A program made the position numbers and the translations under genes. From Deltaproteobacteria bacterium (GTDB taxonomy: Bacteria; Myxococcota_A; Polyangia; HGW-17; JAJRWW01), in the NCBI GenBank assembly GCA_029938605.1, contig JAOZUO010000021.1:16616-66742 (forward strand): DNA of 50,127 bases, written 5' to 3'. This document shows positions 15,262 to 23,262 of this stretch, piece by piece. A model generated the notes under the pieces. That model did no database searches. It had not been told where the DNA came from and saw only the letters and a program-made list of their open reading frames with translations. Positions within the stretch are counted from its first letter, which is position 1. The number at the start of each line of letters is the position of its first letter.

Positions 15262-17016
15262 GTGGCTCCCAAGTCCAGCACACGCGATTCCCGACGGGCC
15301 CGCCGCGGCTCGTCCCTAAAAGCGGCGCGCCGAGCCCTGTCCGCCAGCTCCTTCATCGAGAGCGCCCAGCACTTCATCCCCAGCGGCCACGCGGGGCTGG
15401 CCTCCCTCGAGACGATCCCCGATCTGATCGACGAACAGGCCACCCTGGCGGTGGACGGACCCGGCCTGTGCGGCGCCCTGGACTTTGCCTTTGCCGGGGG
15501 CGGCTGCCTGGACACCCTGCTCAAGGCCATGGACGACGTCGCCCTGCCCGCATCGGACTGGAACCCGGAGGGCTACGCCGAGGACCTCTATCTCTCCGAG
15601 CTCGTGAGCCGCTGCATGGGGGTCACCATTGACGGATGGACGGCACCCCTGGATACAGCCTTCCTCACGCGGGTGCTCTCGGAGCCGCCGGCTGACCCGG
15701 ACGTGGCTCAATTCCGCCGGACCATCCTAAAAGACCTGCACGACGACGACCAGCTCCGCGACCGCCTCCGCGTGCTGTACCGACAGCTCTGCAATCTACG
15801 CCTCTGCTTCGAGCTGCAGGATATCACCTCCCGCTTTGAGGAGACCCGTCACCGGGTGGAGACCCTGACCCTGCTGCTCGACACCATCGAGACCGCATCG
15901 GACGGGTTCGCCGCCTGCACATCCGGGCTACGTCGCATCCACGCCTTCGCCGCCGAGGCCAAGGCGAGCGTCGGATTCCGCCGCCTACAGGAGCTACTCG
16001 AGTACGAGAACAACCTGGCCCAGGTGGATGTTACGCTCCAACTCGGCGCCGACGGCAGGGTCCGCAAGTTCGGGCTCATGGACCTTCAGGAGAACCAGGA
16101 GAACCGCTTCCACGTCTCGGCCACGAAGCGATTCTTCGGGCGAATCGGGCTCCTCCTACGGGGCTACCGTTTTACCAGCGACGAGCTCGTGGAGCGCTGG
16201 TTGGACCTGGTGTTCGACGGGGTGAAACACCTCCTGCCGCCCCTGTTCCAGCTCCTGGTACACATGGAGCTCTACCTCTCTGCCCTGGCCTTCCGGAGCC
16301 TCTGTGAGTCCAAGGGCCTCGCCATGTGCTTCCCCGAACTCACCGACCAGGGTGGCCGGCGGGTGCGCGGCCTCTTCAACCCAATCCTCATCGAGGACAA
16401 CATCACGCCGGTGCCCTCGGACCTCCAAAGCGACACCTTCGAGACCATCTCCGTGATCACGGGCCCCAACTCCGGAGGCAAGACCCGGATGCTGCAGGCC
16501 GTGGGCATCGCCCAACTCCTGGCCCAGGGCGGGATGTTCGTGCCCGCGGCTGAGGCTCGCCTCCGTCCGGCATCGGGGCTCTTCGTGTCGCTCATCGGCC
16601 TGGCCGACCCCCGCCCGGAGAAAGGCGAGGGCCGCCTGGGTACGGAGCTGATCCGCATCCGCAAGATGTTCGAGAACTCCCGCCCCCAGGCCCTGGTGAT
16701 CCTGGACGAGTTCTGCTCGGGCACCAACCCCTCCGAGGGCGAGGAGATCTTCTACCTGGTGTTAACGCTCCTCCCGGAGCTCGGGCCGGAGGTGTTCATC
16801 TCCACCCACTTCCTGGAGTTCACCCGCCGCCTGTCCAACGACGCCGACAGCCCCCTGCACCTGGACTTCCTCCAGGTGGAGCTCGATGAGCACCAGCGCC
16901 CCTGCTACACCATCGGCCCCGGCGTGGCCGAGACCTCCCTCGCCGCCCAGACCGCCGCTCGCCTGGGTGTGACCCGGGAGGAGCTCATGGAGCTCATCCG
17001 ACGCCACCAGCAGTAG
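15262..17016 (+). CDS. MutS-family ATPase (no DNA-mismatch N-terminal domains)
   Basis: 584 aa. The C-terminal half is a MutS-type ABC ATPase: Walker A GPNSGGKTRML (Gly about 401), Walker B VILDEFCSGTNPSEGEE, and the His switch STHFLEFT. The N-terminal half is helical, like a MutS core/clamp, but lacks the mismatch-recognition Phe-x-Glu domain and the Smr nuclease of MutS2. It therefore belongs to the poorly characterised MutS-like group. The start is GTG 15262, only 7 bp after the AgmX-like stop and without a clear SD. The role may be in DNA structure handling or not in repair at all. Confidence 0.82.
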   Translation: MAPKSSTRDSRRARRGSSLKAARRALSASSFIESAQHFIPSGHAGLASLETIPDLIDEQATLAVDGPGLCGALDFAFAGGGCLDTLLKAMDDVALPASDWNPEGYAEDLYLSELVSRCMGVTIDGWTAPLDTAFLTRVLSEPPADPDVAQFRRTILKDLHDDDQLRDRLRVLYRQLCNLRLCFELQDITSRFEETRHRVETLTLLLDTIETASDGFAACTSGLRRIHAFAAEAKASVGFRRLQELLEYENNLAQVDVTLQLGADGRVRKFGLMDLQENQENRFHVSATKRFFGRIGLLLRGYRFTSDELVERWLDLVFDGVKHLLPPLFQLLVHMELYLSALAFRSLCESKGLAMCFPELTDQGGRRVRGLFNPILIEDNITPVPSDLQSDTFETISVITGPNSGGKTRMLQAVGIAQLLAQGGMFVPAAEARLRPASGLFVSLIGLADPRPEKGEGRLGTELIRIRKMFENSRPQALVILDEFCSGTNPSEGEEIFYLVLTLLPELGPEVFISTHFLEFTRRLSNDADSPLHLDFLQVELDEHQRPCYTIGPGVAETSLAAQTAARLGVTREELMELIRRHQQ

Positions 17017-17059
17017 ACCACCAGATGGGTCGCAAGATGGGTCACGGTACGCCACGCGG

Positions 17060-17088
17060 TTGCCCAATCCCCAGTTAGACACTATAGT
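17060..17088 (+). promoter_or_regulatory. Sigma-70-like promoter for the ECF sigma operon
   Basis: TTGCCC (17060-17065), a 17-bp spacer, then TATAGT (17083-17088), about 60 bp upstream of the sigma-factor start. Confidence 0.55.
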
Positions 17089-17150
17089 TTTGCCCAGGCG
17101 AAGAGCTGAGGGAGGCCAACATCATTTCCAAATCCGGGAACACAAACGCG

Positions 17151-17747
17151 GTGAAGAATGAGCGCACCCTGGACCCGGAGCGGTGGGTGGTGGACCACGG
17201 GAACATCCTGTTCAAGTACGCCATGGCGCGGGTACGCAACCGGGAGCTCGCCGAAGACCTGGTGCAGGAGGGGCTGCTGGCCGCCCTCAAATCCGCCGGA
17301 TCGTACAAGGGCGCCTCCACGGAGCGGACCTGGCTGGTGGGGATCCTGAAACACAAGCTCCTGGACCACCTCCGCAAGGCGGGACGAGAACGCGCGAGTG
17401 ACACCCTGGACGAGCGACTCGAGGACGAGTTCTTCGACGATCGCGGGCGCTGGAAGATCCGCCCGGCCAAGTGGACGGTGGATCCCCACGAGGCCCTGAA
17501 GCAGGACGACTTCAGAGCCGTGTTCGAGAAATGCCTGGAGGAGGCCCCCGAGCGGCTGGCACAGGTCTTCGCGCTGCGGGAGATCGACGAGCTGGAGAGT
17601 GACGAAATCTGTAAGATCCTCGAAGTGACGTCGACCAACCTGTGGGTCATGCTGCACCGCGCCCGCCTGAAGCTGAGGCAATGCCTCGAGTTGAACTGGC
17701 TCGGTGATGACTCCAGCCGGGCCCAGACGCCCGCCCGAGGTTCTTGA
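17151..17747 (+). CDS. ECF-type RNA polymerase sigma factor
   Basis: 198 aa. Region 2 shows NILFKYAMARVRNRELAEDL then VQEGLLAALK and RTWLVGILKHKLLDHLRK. Region 4 shows ERLAQVFALREIDELES, then a helix-turn-helix DEICKILEVTSTNLWVMLH and RARLKLRQCLE. A ~40-residue acidic/aromatic linker (EDEFFDDRGRWKIRPAKW) lies between them. GTG 17151 is the first usual start; a GGAGG site 36 bp upstream has no standard start in frame near it. The stop overlaps the start of a zinc-finger anti-sigma gene, so the pair is co-translated. Confidence 0.88.
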   Translation: MKNERTLDPERWVVDHGNILFKYAMARVRNRELAEDLVQEGLLAALKSAGSYKGASTERTWLVGILKHKLLDHLRKAGRERASDTLDERLEDEFFDDRGRWKIRPAKWTVDPHEALKQDDFRAVFEKCLEEAPERLAQVFALREIDELESDEICKILEVTSTNLWVMLHRARLKLRQCLELNWLGDDSSRAQTPARGS

Positions 17748-18019
17748 TGCGCACGTGCAAGGAAGTCGCCGCCAGGCTCTCCATTGGACTCGAGGAGCCG
17801 CTCCCCCTCGGAGAGCGAATGACCCTCCGATTGCACATGATGATGTGTGGATACTGCTCCCGCTACTACGATCAAATCCGCGCCCTGCGAGACCTGGCCC
17901 AGGGCTACGCAGCGGCGGACGTGCCGCCGTTGGGTGAAGAGCAAAAGCTTTCGCCCCAAGCGCAAGAGCGCATCTCCCAGGCCTTGAGCAAGGCCCAGTC
18001 CGACAGCGCCGACAAATAG
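17747..18019 (+). CDS. Zinc-finger (zf-HC2-like) anti-sigma factor
   Basis: 90 aa with no membrane segment. The HxxxCxxC zinc motif is visible as LHMMMCGYCSRYY near residues 28-40, preceded by CKEVAARLS, as in ZAS-domain anti-sigma factors. The C-terminal half is helical and acidic. ATG 17747 overlaps the TGA of the sigma gene; a TTG three bases earlier is the alternative. A soluble ZAS protein suggests release of the sigma factor by a redox or metal signal in the cytoplasm; this is inference. Confidence 0.82.
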   Translation: MRTCKEVAARLSIGLEEPLPLGERMTLRLHMMMCGYCSRYYDQIRALRDLAQGYAAADVPPLGEEQKLSPQAQERISQALSKAQSDSADK

Positions 18020-18082
18020 AACAGCGCCGACTAAGAGCGCGTCAATCCATCCTGAGTGCCGCGATCCACAAGGAGTACTGAG

Positions 18083-19510
18083 ATGCTGGCCGATTCCTAC
18101 CCCTACTATCTCGCCGGGAAGGCGGTGGCGCCGAATCACGACTTGATCGTCACCGACAAGTACACCGGGGAGGTGGCCACCCGGGTGGCCCTGGCGGATC
18201 CGGCGGCCATCGACGCGGCCATCGCGGCGGCCGTGGAGGCGACGCCCGCCATGCGCCAAATGCCGGCCTACGAGCGCCAGGCGGTGCTCAATCACTGCGT
18301 GGCGCGGTTCACCGAGCGGGCCGAGGACCTGGCCCAGGCCCTGTGCATCGAGGCGGGCAAGCCCATCGCCGACAGCCGCGGGGAGGTGGGGAGGCTCATC
18401 GACACCTTCCGTATTGCCGCAGAGGAGTCCGTGCGCATGACGGGCGAGGTGCTGCCCATGGACATCAGCCAGCGGGCGCACGGCTACACCGGCATGTGGA
18501 AGCGTGTCCCGGTGGGGCCCTGCTCCTTCATCGCGCCCTTCAACTTCCCTCTGAACCTGGTGGCCCACAAGGTGGCGCCGGCCCTGGCGGTGGGGTGCCC
18601 CTTCGTTCTGAAACCCGCGAGCATGACGCCCATTGGCGCGCTGATCATCGGCGAGATCCTCGCCGAGACGAACCTCCCCGCGGGGGCCTTCTCCGTACTG
18701 CCCTGCCGCCGCGACGGTGCCAACCTCTTCACCGAGGACGAGCGGCTCCGCCTGCTCAGCTTTACCGGCTCCCCCAAAGTAGGTTGGGCCCTGAAGGCCA
18801 AGGCCGGCAAAAAGAAAGTCGTCCTGGAGCTCGGCGGAAACGCAGCGGTCATCGTGGACGAGGACGCCGACCTCGCCGACGCGGTGGCGCGGATCATCAT
18901 CGGCGCCTTCTACCAGTCGGGCCAGAGCTGCATCAGCGTCCAGCGCATCATCGTCCACGAGTCCGTCTACCAACCCCTCCGAGATCGCCTGGTGGCCGCC
19001 GCCAAGGACCTGGTGGCCGGGAACCCCTTGGACGAAAAGACCTTCGTGGGCCCCATCATCTCCTCCAAGGAGGCGGACCGGATCCAGGGATGGGTGGAGT
19101 CGGCCGTAAAAGCCGGCGCCAAGCTCCTGTGCGGTGGCGGCCGCCAGGGCAACACCATCGAGGCCACGCTGCTCGAGGACGTGAACCCGGATCAACCCGT
19201 GGTCACCCAAGAAGTCTTCGGGCCCGTGGCCGTGCTCTCGCGCTTCTCGGACTTCGGAGACGCCCTGGACGCGGTGAACAACTCCTCCTTCGGGCTCCAG
19301 GCGGGGATCTTCACCCGGGACATCTACCGAGCACACCGGGCCTGGGATGAGCTCGAGGTGGGCGGCGTCATCATCGGCGACGTGCCCTCCTGGCGGGTGG
19401 ATCACATGCCCTACGGCGGCGTGAAGGACTCGGGTCTGGGCCGCGAGGGGATCCGCTTCGCCATGGAGGACATGACCGAGATCCGCCTGATGGTGCTCCG
19501 GACGCCATGA
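18083..19510 (+). CDS. NAD(P)-dependent aldehyde dehydrogenase
   Basis: 475-aa ALDH superfamily enzyme oxidising an aldehyde to its acid. The catalytic Cys283 lies in GQSCISVQR and the general base Glu249 in LELGGNAAV. FIAPFNFPLNLVAHKVAPAL and FVLKPASMTP mark the cofactor site. A C-terminal PYGGVKDSGLGREG is present. The subfamily resembles lactaldehyde/glyceraldehyde-3-phosphate (GapN-like) enzymes. ATG 18083 was chosen because AAGGAG precedes it; an in-frame GTG lies 27 bp upstream. The last bases overlap the next gene (ATGA), linking it to the glycosyltransferase pair. Confidence 0.88.
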   Translation: MLADSYPYYLAGKAVAPNHDLIVTDKYTGEVATRVALADPAAIDAAIAAAVEATPAMRQMPAYERQAVLNHCVARFTERAEDLAQALCIEAGKPIADSRGEVGRLIDTFRIAAEESVRMTGEVLPMDISQRAHGYTGMWKRVPVGPCSFIAPFNFPLNLVAHKVAPALAVGCPFVLKPASMTPIGALIIGEILAETNLPAGAFSVLPCRRDGANLFTEDERLRLLSFTGSPKVGWALKAKAGKKKVVLELGGNAAVIVDEDADLADAVARIIIGAFYQSGQSCISVQRIIVHESVYQPLRDRLVAAAKDLVAGNPLDEKTFVGPIISSKEADRIQGWVESAVKAGAKLLCGGGRQGNTIEATLLEDVNPDQPVVTQEVFGPVAVLSRFSDFGDALDAVNNSSFGLQAGIFTRDIYRAHRAWDELEVGGVIIGDVPSWRVDHMPYGGVKDSGLGREGIRFAMEDMTEIRLMVLRTP

Positions 19511-20142
19511 CCGCCCGACTCTTACTCTTCACCCGGTTCCCGCGCCCCGGAACCACCAAGACGCGGCTGATCGGGCTGCTCGGAGACCAGGGCGCGGCCA
19601 CACTCCACCGGGAGATGACCGAGCACACCCTGCAGGTGGTGGATCAGGCCACCGCGTCTGCGCCCTTCGAAGTACAGATCCGGTACACCGGGGGGACCCC
19701 GGCCGAGATGGCCCGGTGGCTGGGCACGCACCGGCAGTGCGTCGATCAGGGCGACGGAGACCTCGGGGCTCGCATGGATCGCGCCGCGGCGGACGCCTTC
19801 GATGAATCCACAGACAGCGTCGTGGTGATCGGCTCCGACTGTCCGGACCTCAACCCCGGGCTCATCAAACGCACCTTCGATCTGCTCATCCGCACCGACG
19901 TGGTCCTGGGCCCGGCCCTCGACGGCGGCTACTACCTGGTGGGGATCCGACGCGCGGCGTGGGAACGGGCCCGTCGCCCGCTCTTTTCAGATATGGTCTG
20001 GTCCACCAGCGAGGTGCTCACCGAGACCGTGCGCCGAATCCACGCCGCGGGACTGGACCACACCCGCCTGGACTTCCTCGGTGACGTGGACCGCCCAGAG
20101 GATCTCATCATCTGGGAACGTGCCCGTAACACGAAGACCTGA
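19507..20142 (+). CDS. DUF2064/TIGR04282-family glycosyltransferase-like protein
   Basis: 211 aa with the family-defining start LLLFTRFPRPGTTKTRL, the central VVVIGSDCPDLNPGLI, and GPALDGGYYLVGIR. The family has a GT-A nucleotidyl/glycosyltransferase fold; some members sit in arsenosugar pathways, but no arsenic gene is present here, so that role is not supported. It overlaps the aldehyde dehydrogenase by 4 bp and is followed 38 bp later by a family 2 glycosyltransferase, a pairing often seen. Cytoplasmic, no signal peptide. Confidence 0.85.
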   Translation: MTARLLLFTRFPRPGTTKTRLIGLLGDQGAATLHREMTEHTLQVVDQATASAPFEVQIRYTGGTPAEMARWLGTHRQCVDQGDGDLGARMDRAAADAFDESTDSVVVIGSDCPDLNPGLIKRTFDLLIRTDVVLGPALDGGYYLVGIRRAAWERARRPLFSDMVWSTSEVLTETVRRIHAAGLDHTRLDFLGDVDRPEDLIIWERARNTKT

Positions 20143-20180
20143 AGGCGGGATTCTGTGGAGTCTTCTGTGGAGTCTCATCC

Positions 20181-20927
20181 ATGTTTCAAAACCAGCGCAT
20201 CGCCCTGATCATCCCCGTGCTCGACGAGGAGCAGACCATTGGCGCGGTGGTGACCGCGGTGGATCGGACGGTGGTGGATCAGGTCCTGGTGGTGGACAAC
20301 GACTCGGCGGACAACACCGCACGGGTGGCCCGGGAGGCGGGAGCCACCGTCCTGTCCGAGCCCCGTCAGGGCTACGGCAGCGCCTGTCTCACGGGCATCG
20401 CCGCCGCCCCGGATGCCGACGTGCTGGTGTTCTGCGACGGGGACGGCAGCGACGATCCCCGGGAGATCCCCTTACTACTGCGGGCCCTCACCGACCCCGA
20501 CACCGACATCAGCACCAACACCAGCACCGGCACCAGCACAGGCGCCGACCTCGTCATCGGCTCGCGCACCCGCGGCCGGGCCGAGCCCGGCGCCCTCACC
20601 CCGGTCCAGGAGCTGGGCAACTGGCTCACCTGTACCCTGGTACGCTTGTTCTGGGGCGTGCGCTACACAGACCTGGGCCCCTTTCGCGCGGTCACCCGGG
20701 CGGGGCTGAACCGCCTCGCCATGGCCGACCCTGACTTTGGTTGGACCATAGAGATGCAGGTAAAGGCCGCCCAACGCGGCCTGCGCATCCAGGAGATCCC
20801 CGTCGCCTGCCGCGTCCGCCGTGGCGGCCACTCCAAGGTCAGCGGCACCGTATTGGGCTCCTACCACGCCGGCCGCCGCATCCTGGGCTACGTCTTCGAA
20901 GCCAAGGCCCGGGATCTTCTGGGCTAA
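20181..20927 (+). CDS. Family 2 glycosyltransferase
   Basis: 248 aa, GT-A fold. It begins ALIIPVLDEEQTIGAVV and has VLVVDNDSADNT, with DGDGSDDP as the metal-binding DxD region. GPFRAVTRAGL and DFGWTIEMQVKAAQRG follow the dolichol-phosphate-mannose-synthase-like pattern. A 15-residue Thr/Ser/Asp repeat (DTDISTNTSTGTSTG) is inserted in the surface loop before LVIGSRTRG and is encoded by a CACCAGCAC-like microsatellite. No membrane anchor. The substrate is probably a nucleotide sugar with a lipid acceptor, by analogy. Its last 17 bases are duplicated 670 bp downstream. Confidence 0.85.
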   Translation: MFQNQRIALIIPVLDEEQTIGAVVTAVDRTVVDQVLVVDNDSADNTARVAREAGATVLSEPRQGYGSACLTGIAAAPDADVLVFCDGDGSDDPREIPLLLRALTDPDTDISTNTSTGTSTGADLVIGSRTRGRAEPGALTPVQELGNWLTCTLVRLFWGVRYTDLGPFRAVTRAGLNRLAMADPDFGWTIEMQVKAAQRGLRIQEIPVACRVRRGGHSKVSGTVLGSYHAGRRILGYVFEAKARDLLG

Positions 20928-21596
20928 GGGCCACGGTCATTTAAGCACCTTCCCCTTTGACTCCGGGATCTTTGACGCTGGTCTTCTCTTCCTTCAAAAA
21001 GAACAAAACGAGGCACGCCCAGACGTCTGCGATCTCGTCCAACGCTTGGGCCGACCAACGGCGCCTGAGCACTCGCCGGTCGCTGAGGTGGGTTGCGTCG
21101 TTTCTGAGGAGCAGACCGACATTTTCGCCCAGCGTGGTCGTCACGTCTCCCGATAGTGTCAGTCGAAACGGGGTCGGACTGACATTTTCGCCTGGGGTGG
21201 CCGGGCACCTCCCGCCAATGTGTCAGTCGCAAGCTCTTATGACTGACACCTTTGCCCTACGTGCTCGTCACGTCTCCCAGAAGTGTCAGTCGTGGACCCA
21301 TTCGACCGACACTTTCACCTGGGGTGGCCGAGCACCTCCCGCCAATGTGTCAGTTAGAGGCCCTTATGACTGACACTTATGCCCAACGTGGTCGTCACGT
21401 CCCCCGAAAGTGACAGTTGGAGGCGCGCGCTGGACTGAGCAGGCCACAAATTCGGTCCCGGTTTGAACCCACCACAGCCAGCGCCGTGACAGCTCATGGC
21501 ATTCATGATGGGGGGGCTTCAAAAACGTCAGCGATATCGATCGGTTGTCGCTAACTGATCGGCATTGGGGCTAAGGGCTCGGGATCTTCTGGGCTA
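20910..21596. repeat. 17-bp direct repeats bracketing a 650-bp intergenic block
   Basis: CGGGATCTTCTGGGCTA occurs at 20910-20926 (the end of the glycosyltransferase, including two bases of its stop) and again at 21580-21596, each followed by a similar G(G/C)GCCAC. The 653-bp block between them contains the palindromic array and no convincing gene. The layout looks like an insertion with a duplicated target, or a tandem duplication that later diverged. Confidence 0.65.
21115..21420. repeat. Alternating palindromic repeat array (five ~63-bp units)
   Basis: Units begin at 21115, 21178, 21242, 21305 and 21369, a period of 63-64 bp. Types alternate A-B-A-B-A: A units contain GTGGTCGTCACGTCTCCC, B units contain GGGGTGGCC and GCACCTCCCGCCAATG. 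Every unit starts with ACYGACAYTTT and ends ~48 bp later with (A/T)GTGTCAGT, so each folds as an inverted repeat. Spacers of ~13-15 bp differ. No cas gene is near, and the unit structure does not fit CRISPR. Confidence 0.8.
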
Positions 21597-21625
21597 GCGC
21601 CACAGTTCCATGTCATCCTGACTCC

Positions 21626-22465
21626 ATGCACAATCCGTTGTTTCCTCGCCCCACGCGCACCGTTTCGCGTATACCCTGGTTCGGTTCCGCCTGGGTCGCT
21701 TCCGCCTGGGTCGGTGCTGCCTACGTCGGTGTGGCCTGCGTCCTTGGAGCACTCACCGCGCTGACGGCGCCGGGCTGTAAGGCCAAGCTGTCGAACCACG
21801 GCCCAGACGCCGGTGGTCCGGCTGCACCCGTGGCCCAAAATGCCACCGGGGCCCAATTCGCCCGCGCCGTCACCAACTTCCTGACCGCGAACGTGAGCCG
21901 CATCCACCGCGACCGAGGCGAGCAACTCATCGCCTTCGACAGGCTTCGGGGAGAGCCCACCCTCTCCCGGAACGGCGCACGCGCGTCATTTCGCAGCCAA
22001 GCGCGGGTCTTCATCCGTGTCGCCTCGGGCGAAGACCAGACCCGCGTCGAGCCCATTCGCTGCACCCTCCAAAAATCCACCACGGGCTGGACTGTCCAGG
22101 TCTGCCAGGTCGGCCCCTCCCTGGTGCAAGCCAAGCGCCACAGCACCACGTCCGCCCAGGTCGGCCAGGGCGGCCAGGGCCGCCAGGGCCGCCAGGGCGG
22201 CAATGTCGGCGACCTCTCCAGCGACGAACGTATCGGCGTGGTCGAGTGTGACGAGCTGATCAGGCTCTACAAGTGCATCGAAAGAAACGCCCCGCCGACT
22301 TCGAAGGCCAGCATATCCAAAGGCTACCGCACCATGCTCCAGACCTTCCGCAAAATGGCCGCCAACCCCGCGACCAGGAAGTCCATCGCCAAGACCTGCA
22401 CCACGGTGGTCAAAGCCATGCGAAAAAGCGCAGGCTCTGTCCCCTTGTACAAGGGCTGCTTCTAG
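21626..22465 (+). CDS. Secreted or lipid-anchored protein with C-terminal four-Cys helical domain
   Basis: 279 aa, function unknown. A long N-terminal hydrophobic stretch ends at TAPGC, a possible lipobox near residue 51; the true start may be internal. A middle domain (about 75-170) has one Cys pair (IRCTLQ...VQVCQVG). A Gly/Gln/Arg linker (GQGGQGRQGRQGG) leads to a helical C-terminal domain with the spacing VECDELIRLYKCIER...CTTVV...GCF, a Cys pattern often seen in myxobacterial secreted proteins. Trp/Ala-rich repeats in the signal region (SAWVASAWVGAAYVGVA) are encoded by short DNA repeats. Confidence 0.65.
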   Translation: MHNPLFPRPTRTVSRIPWFGSAWVASAWVGAAYVGVACVLGALTALTAPGCKAKLSNHGPDAGGPAAPVAQNATGAQFARAVTNFLTANVSRIHRDRGEQLIAFDRLRGEPTLSRNGARASFRSQARVFIRVASGEDQTRVEPIRCTLQKSTTGWTVQVCQVGPSLVQAKRHSTTSAQVGQGGQGRQGRQGGNVGDLSSDERIGVVECDELIRLYKCIERNAPPTSKASISKGYRTMLQTFRKMAANPATRKSIAKTCTTVVKAMRKSAGSVPLYKGCF

Positions 22466-22591
22466 AGCTGCTTCTAGGGACGCTTCTGGCCACCTGGTCG
22501 GAGCGAGTTGGACATCTGTGAATGGGATCAGGAGAGGTCGGGTGAGCAGTCAGCCGTCAGCGATTGGGTGCTGGCGGCTGTGGATAGTGGG

Positions 22592-23020
22592 CTAATAACC
22601 GCAGTAGTCCGCATCCTCGTCGAGGTAGTTGTCGCATTCATCGAAGTCGTCACACATGACTGCGCAATCGTACACACCTCCAATCTCGCAGAAGATCTCG
22701 TTGGCGTAGCAACCATCACAGGCCAACTCGTCGGAGAAGTCGTCACAGTCGGCAACGTCGTCACAGTCGACGCCCATATCGCCCATGTTGACGAGGCATT
22801 CGCCGTCAGCGCACAGGTAGTCGAGCACGGGATCGCAAGCATCGCAGTACCACTCGTCCGAGCCGTCGTAGCAATCTACGTAGCCATCACAGCTGAGATC
22901 GCCCGCCTCGAAGATGACCTCTCCGTCATCGCAGACATAGTCGTCATCCACAACTACACAGGCGGTCATGGCGTAGGCGCCTACGAGAACAGTCAACAAA
23001 AGCCCTAGTTTACGTTTCAT
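22592..23020 (-). CDS. Lipoprotein with three LDL-receptor-class-A-like repeats
   Basis: 142 aa. A signal peptide ends MTAC, giving a lipidated Cys near residue 21. The mature part is almost all Asp, Cys, Glu and Gly. Repeat 1, CDGYVDCYDGSDEWYC, keeps the LDL-A calcium-binding pattern DCxDGSDExxC; repeats 2 (DVADCDDFSDELAC) and 3 (FDECDNYLDEDADYC) are weaker. LDL-A modules bind calcium and protein ligands in eukaryotes; a surface adhesion or calcium-binding role is inferred. ATG 23020 follows AGGAGGAAG. Cys spacing suggests disulfides, so it is extracytoplasmic. Confidence 0.75.
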   Translation of the reverse strand: MKRKLGLLLTVLVGAYAMTACVVVDDDYVCDDGEVIFEAGDLSCDGYVDCYDGSDEWYCDACDPVLDYLCADGECLVNMGDMGVDCDDVADCDDFSDELACDGCYANEIFCEIGGVYDCAVMCDDFDECDNYLDEDADYCGY

Positions 23021-23154
23021 GCGATTCTTCCTCCTCTGGTCTCCCAGATGTTTGTTCAGGCCACGCTTTACCCTGGTCACTATATACTGACTTCCGGAAT
23101 ACGCAAAGATTCAGGTTTCAAAAATCAGTCTCAGATTCGGCCGACCGAGCAAAG

Positions 23155-23216
23155 CAAAAACTGACCGACCGAGCGTAGCAGCACTGTCATTCCGACCGAG
23201 CGTAGCGAGCAGGTGA
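23155..23216. repeat. Dispersed intergenic repeat, inverted copy
   Basis: Two copies of GACCGAGCGTAGC, the second inside GTCATTCCGACCGAGCGTAG. This is the reverse complement of the unit repeated at 1080-1160, so the window contains at least two loci of this family. Confidence 0.7.
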
Positions 23217-23227
23217 TCTCATTACGA

Positions 23228-23262
23228 AGCAGCCCGCGATCTCAGGGAGACCGCGGGCTGCT
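23228..23262 (-). terminator. Hairpin at the 3' end of the TPR gene
   Basis: An 11-bp inverted repeat, AGCAGCCCGCG (23228-23238) and CGCGGGCTGCT (23252-23262), spans the stop codon of the minus-strand gene. There is no T-run, so it could be a weak terminator or an mRNA 3'-end protector. Confidence 0.45.

Noticed and set aside
17075..19405. Long minus-strand open frame across the sigma factor and aldehyde dehydrogenase
   Set aside because: The composition (His/Gly/Arg-rich) is typical of an antisense shadow, and the plus-strand genes carry full catalytic motifs.
21115..21420. CRISPR-like regular repeat spacing
   Set aside because: Units are ~48-50 bp, alternate between two types, have only ~13-15 bp between them and are strongly palindromic throughout. 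There is no cas gene or typical repeat-spacer proportion.
21440..21512. Possible tRNA because of GGTTTGAACCC resembling a T-arm
   Set aside because: No matching acceptor stem, D-arm or anticodon arm can be formed around it.
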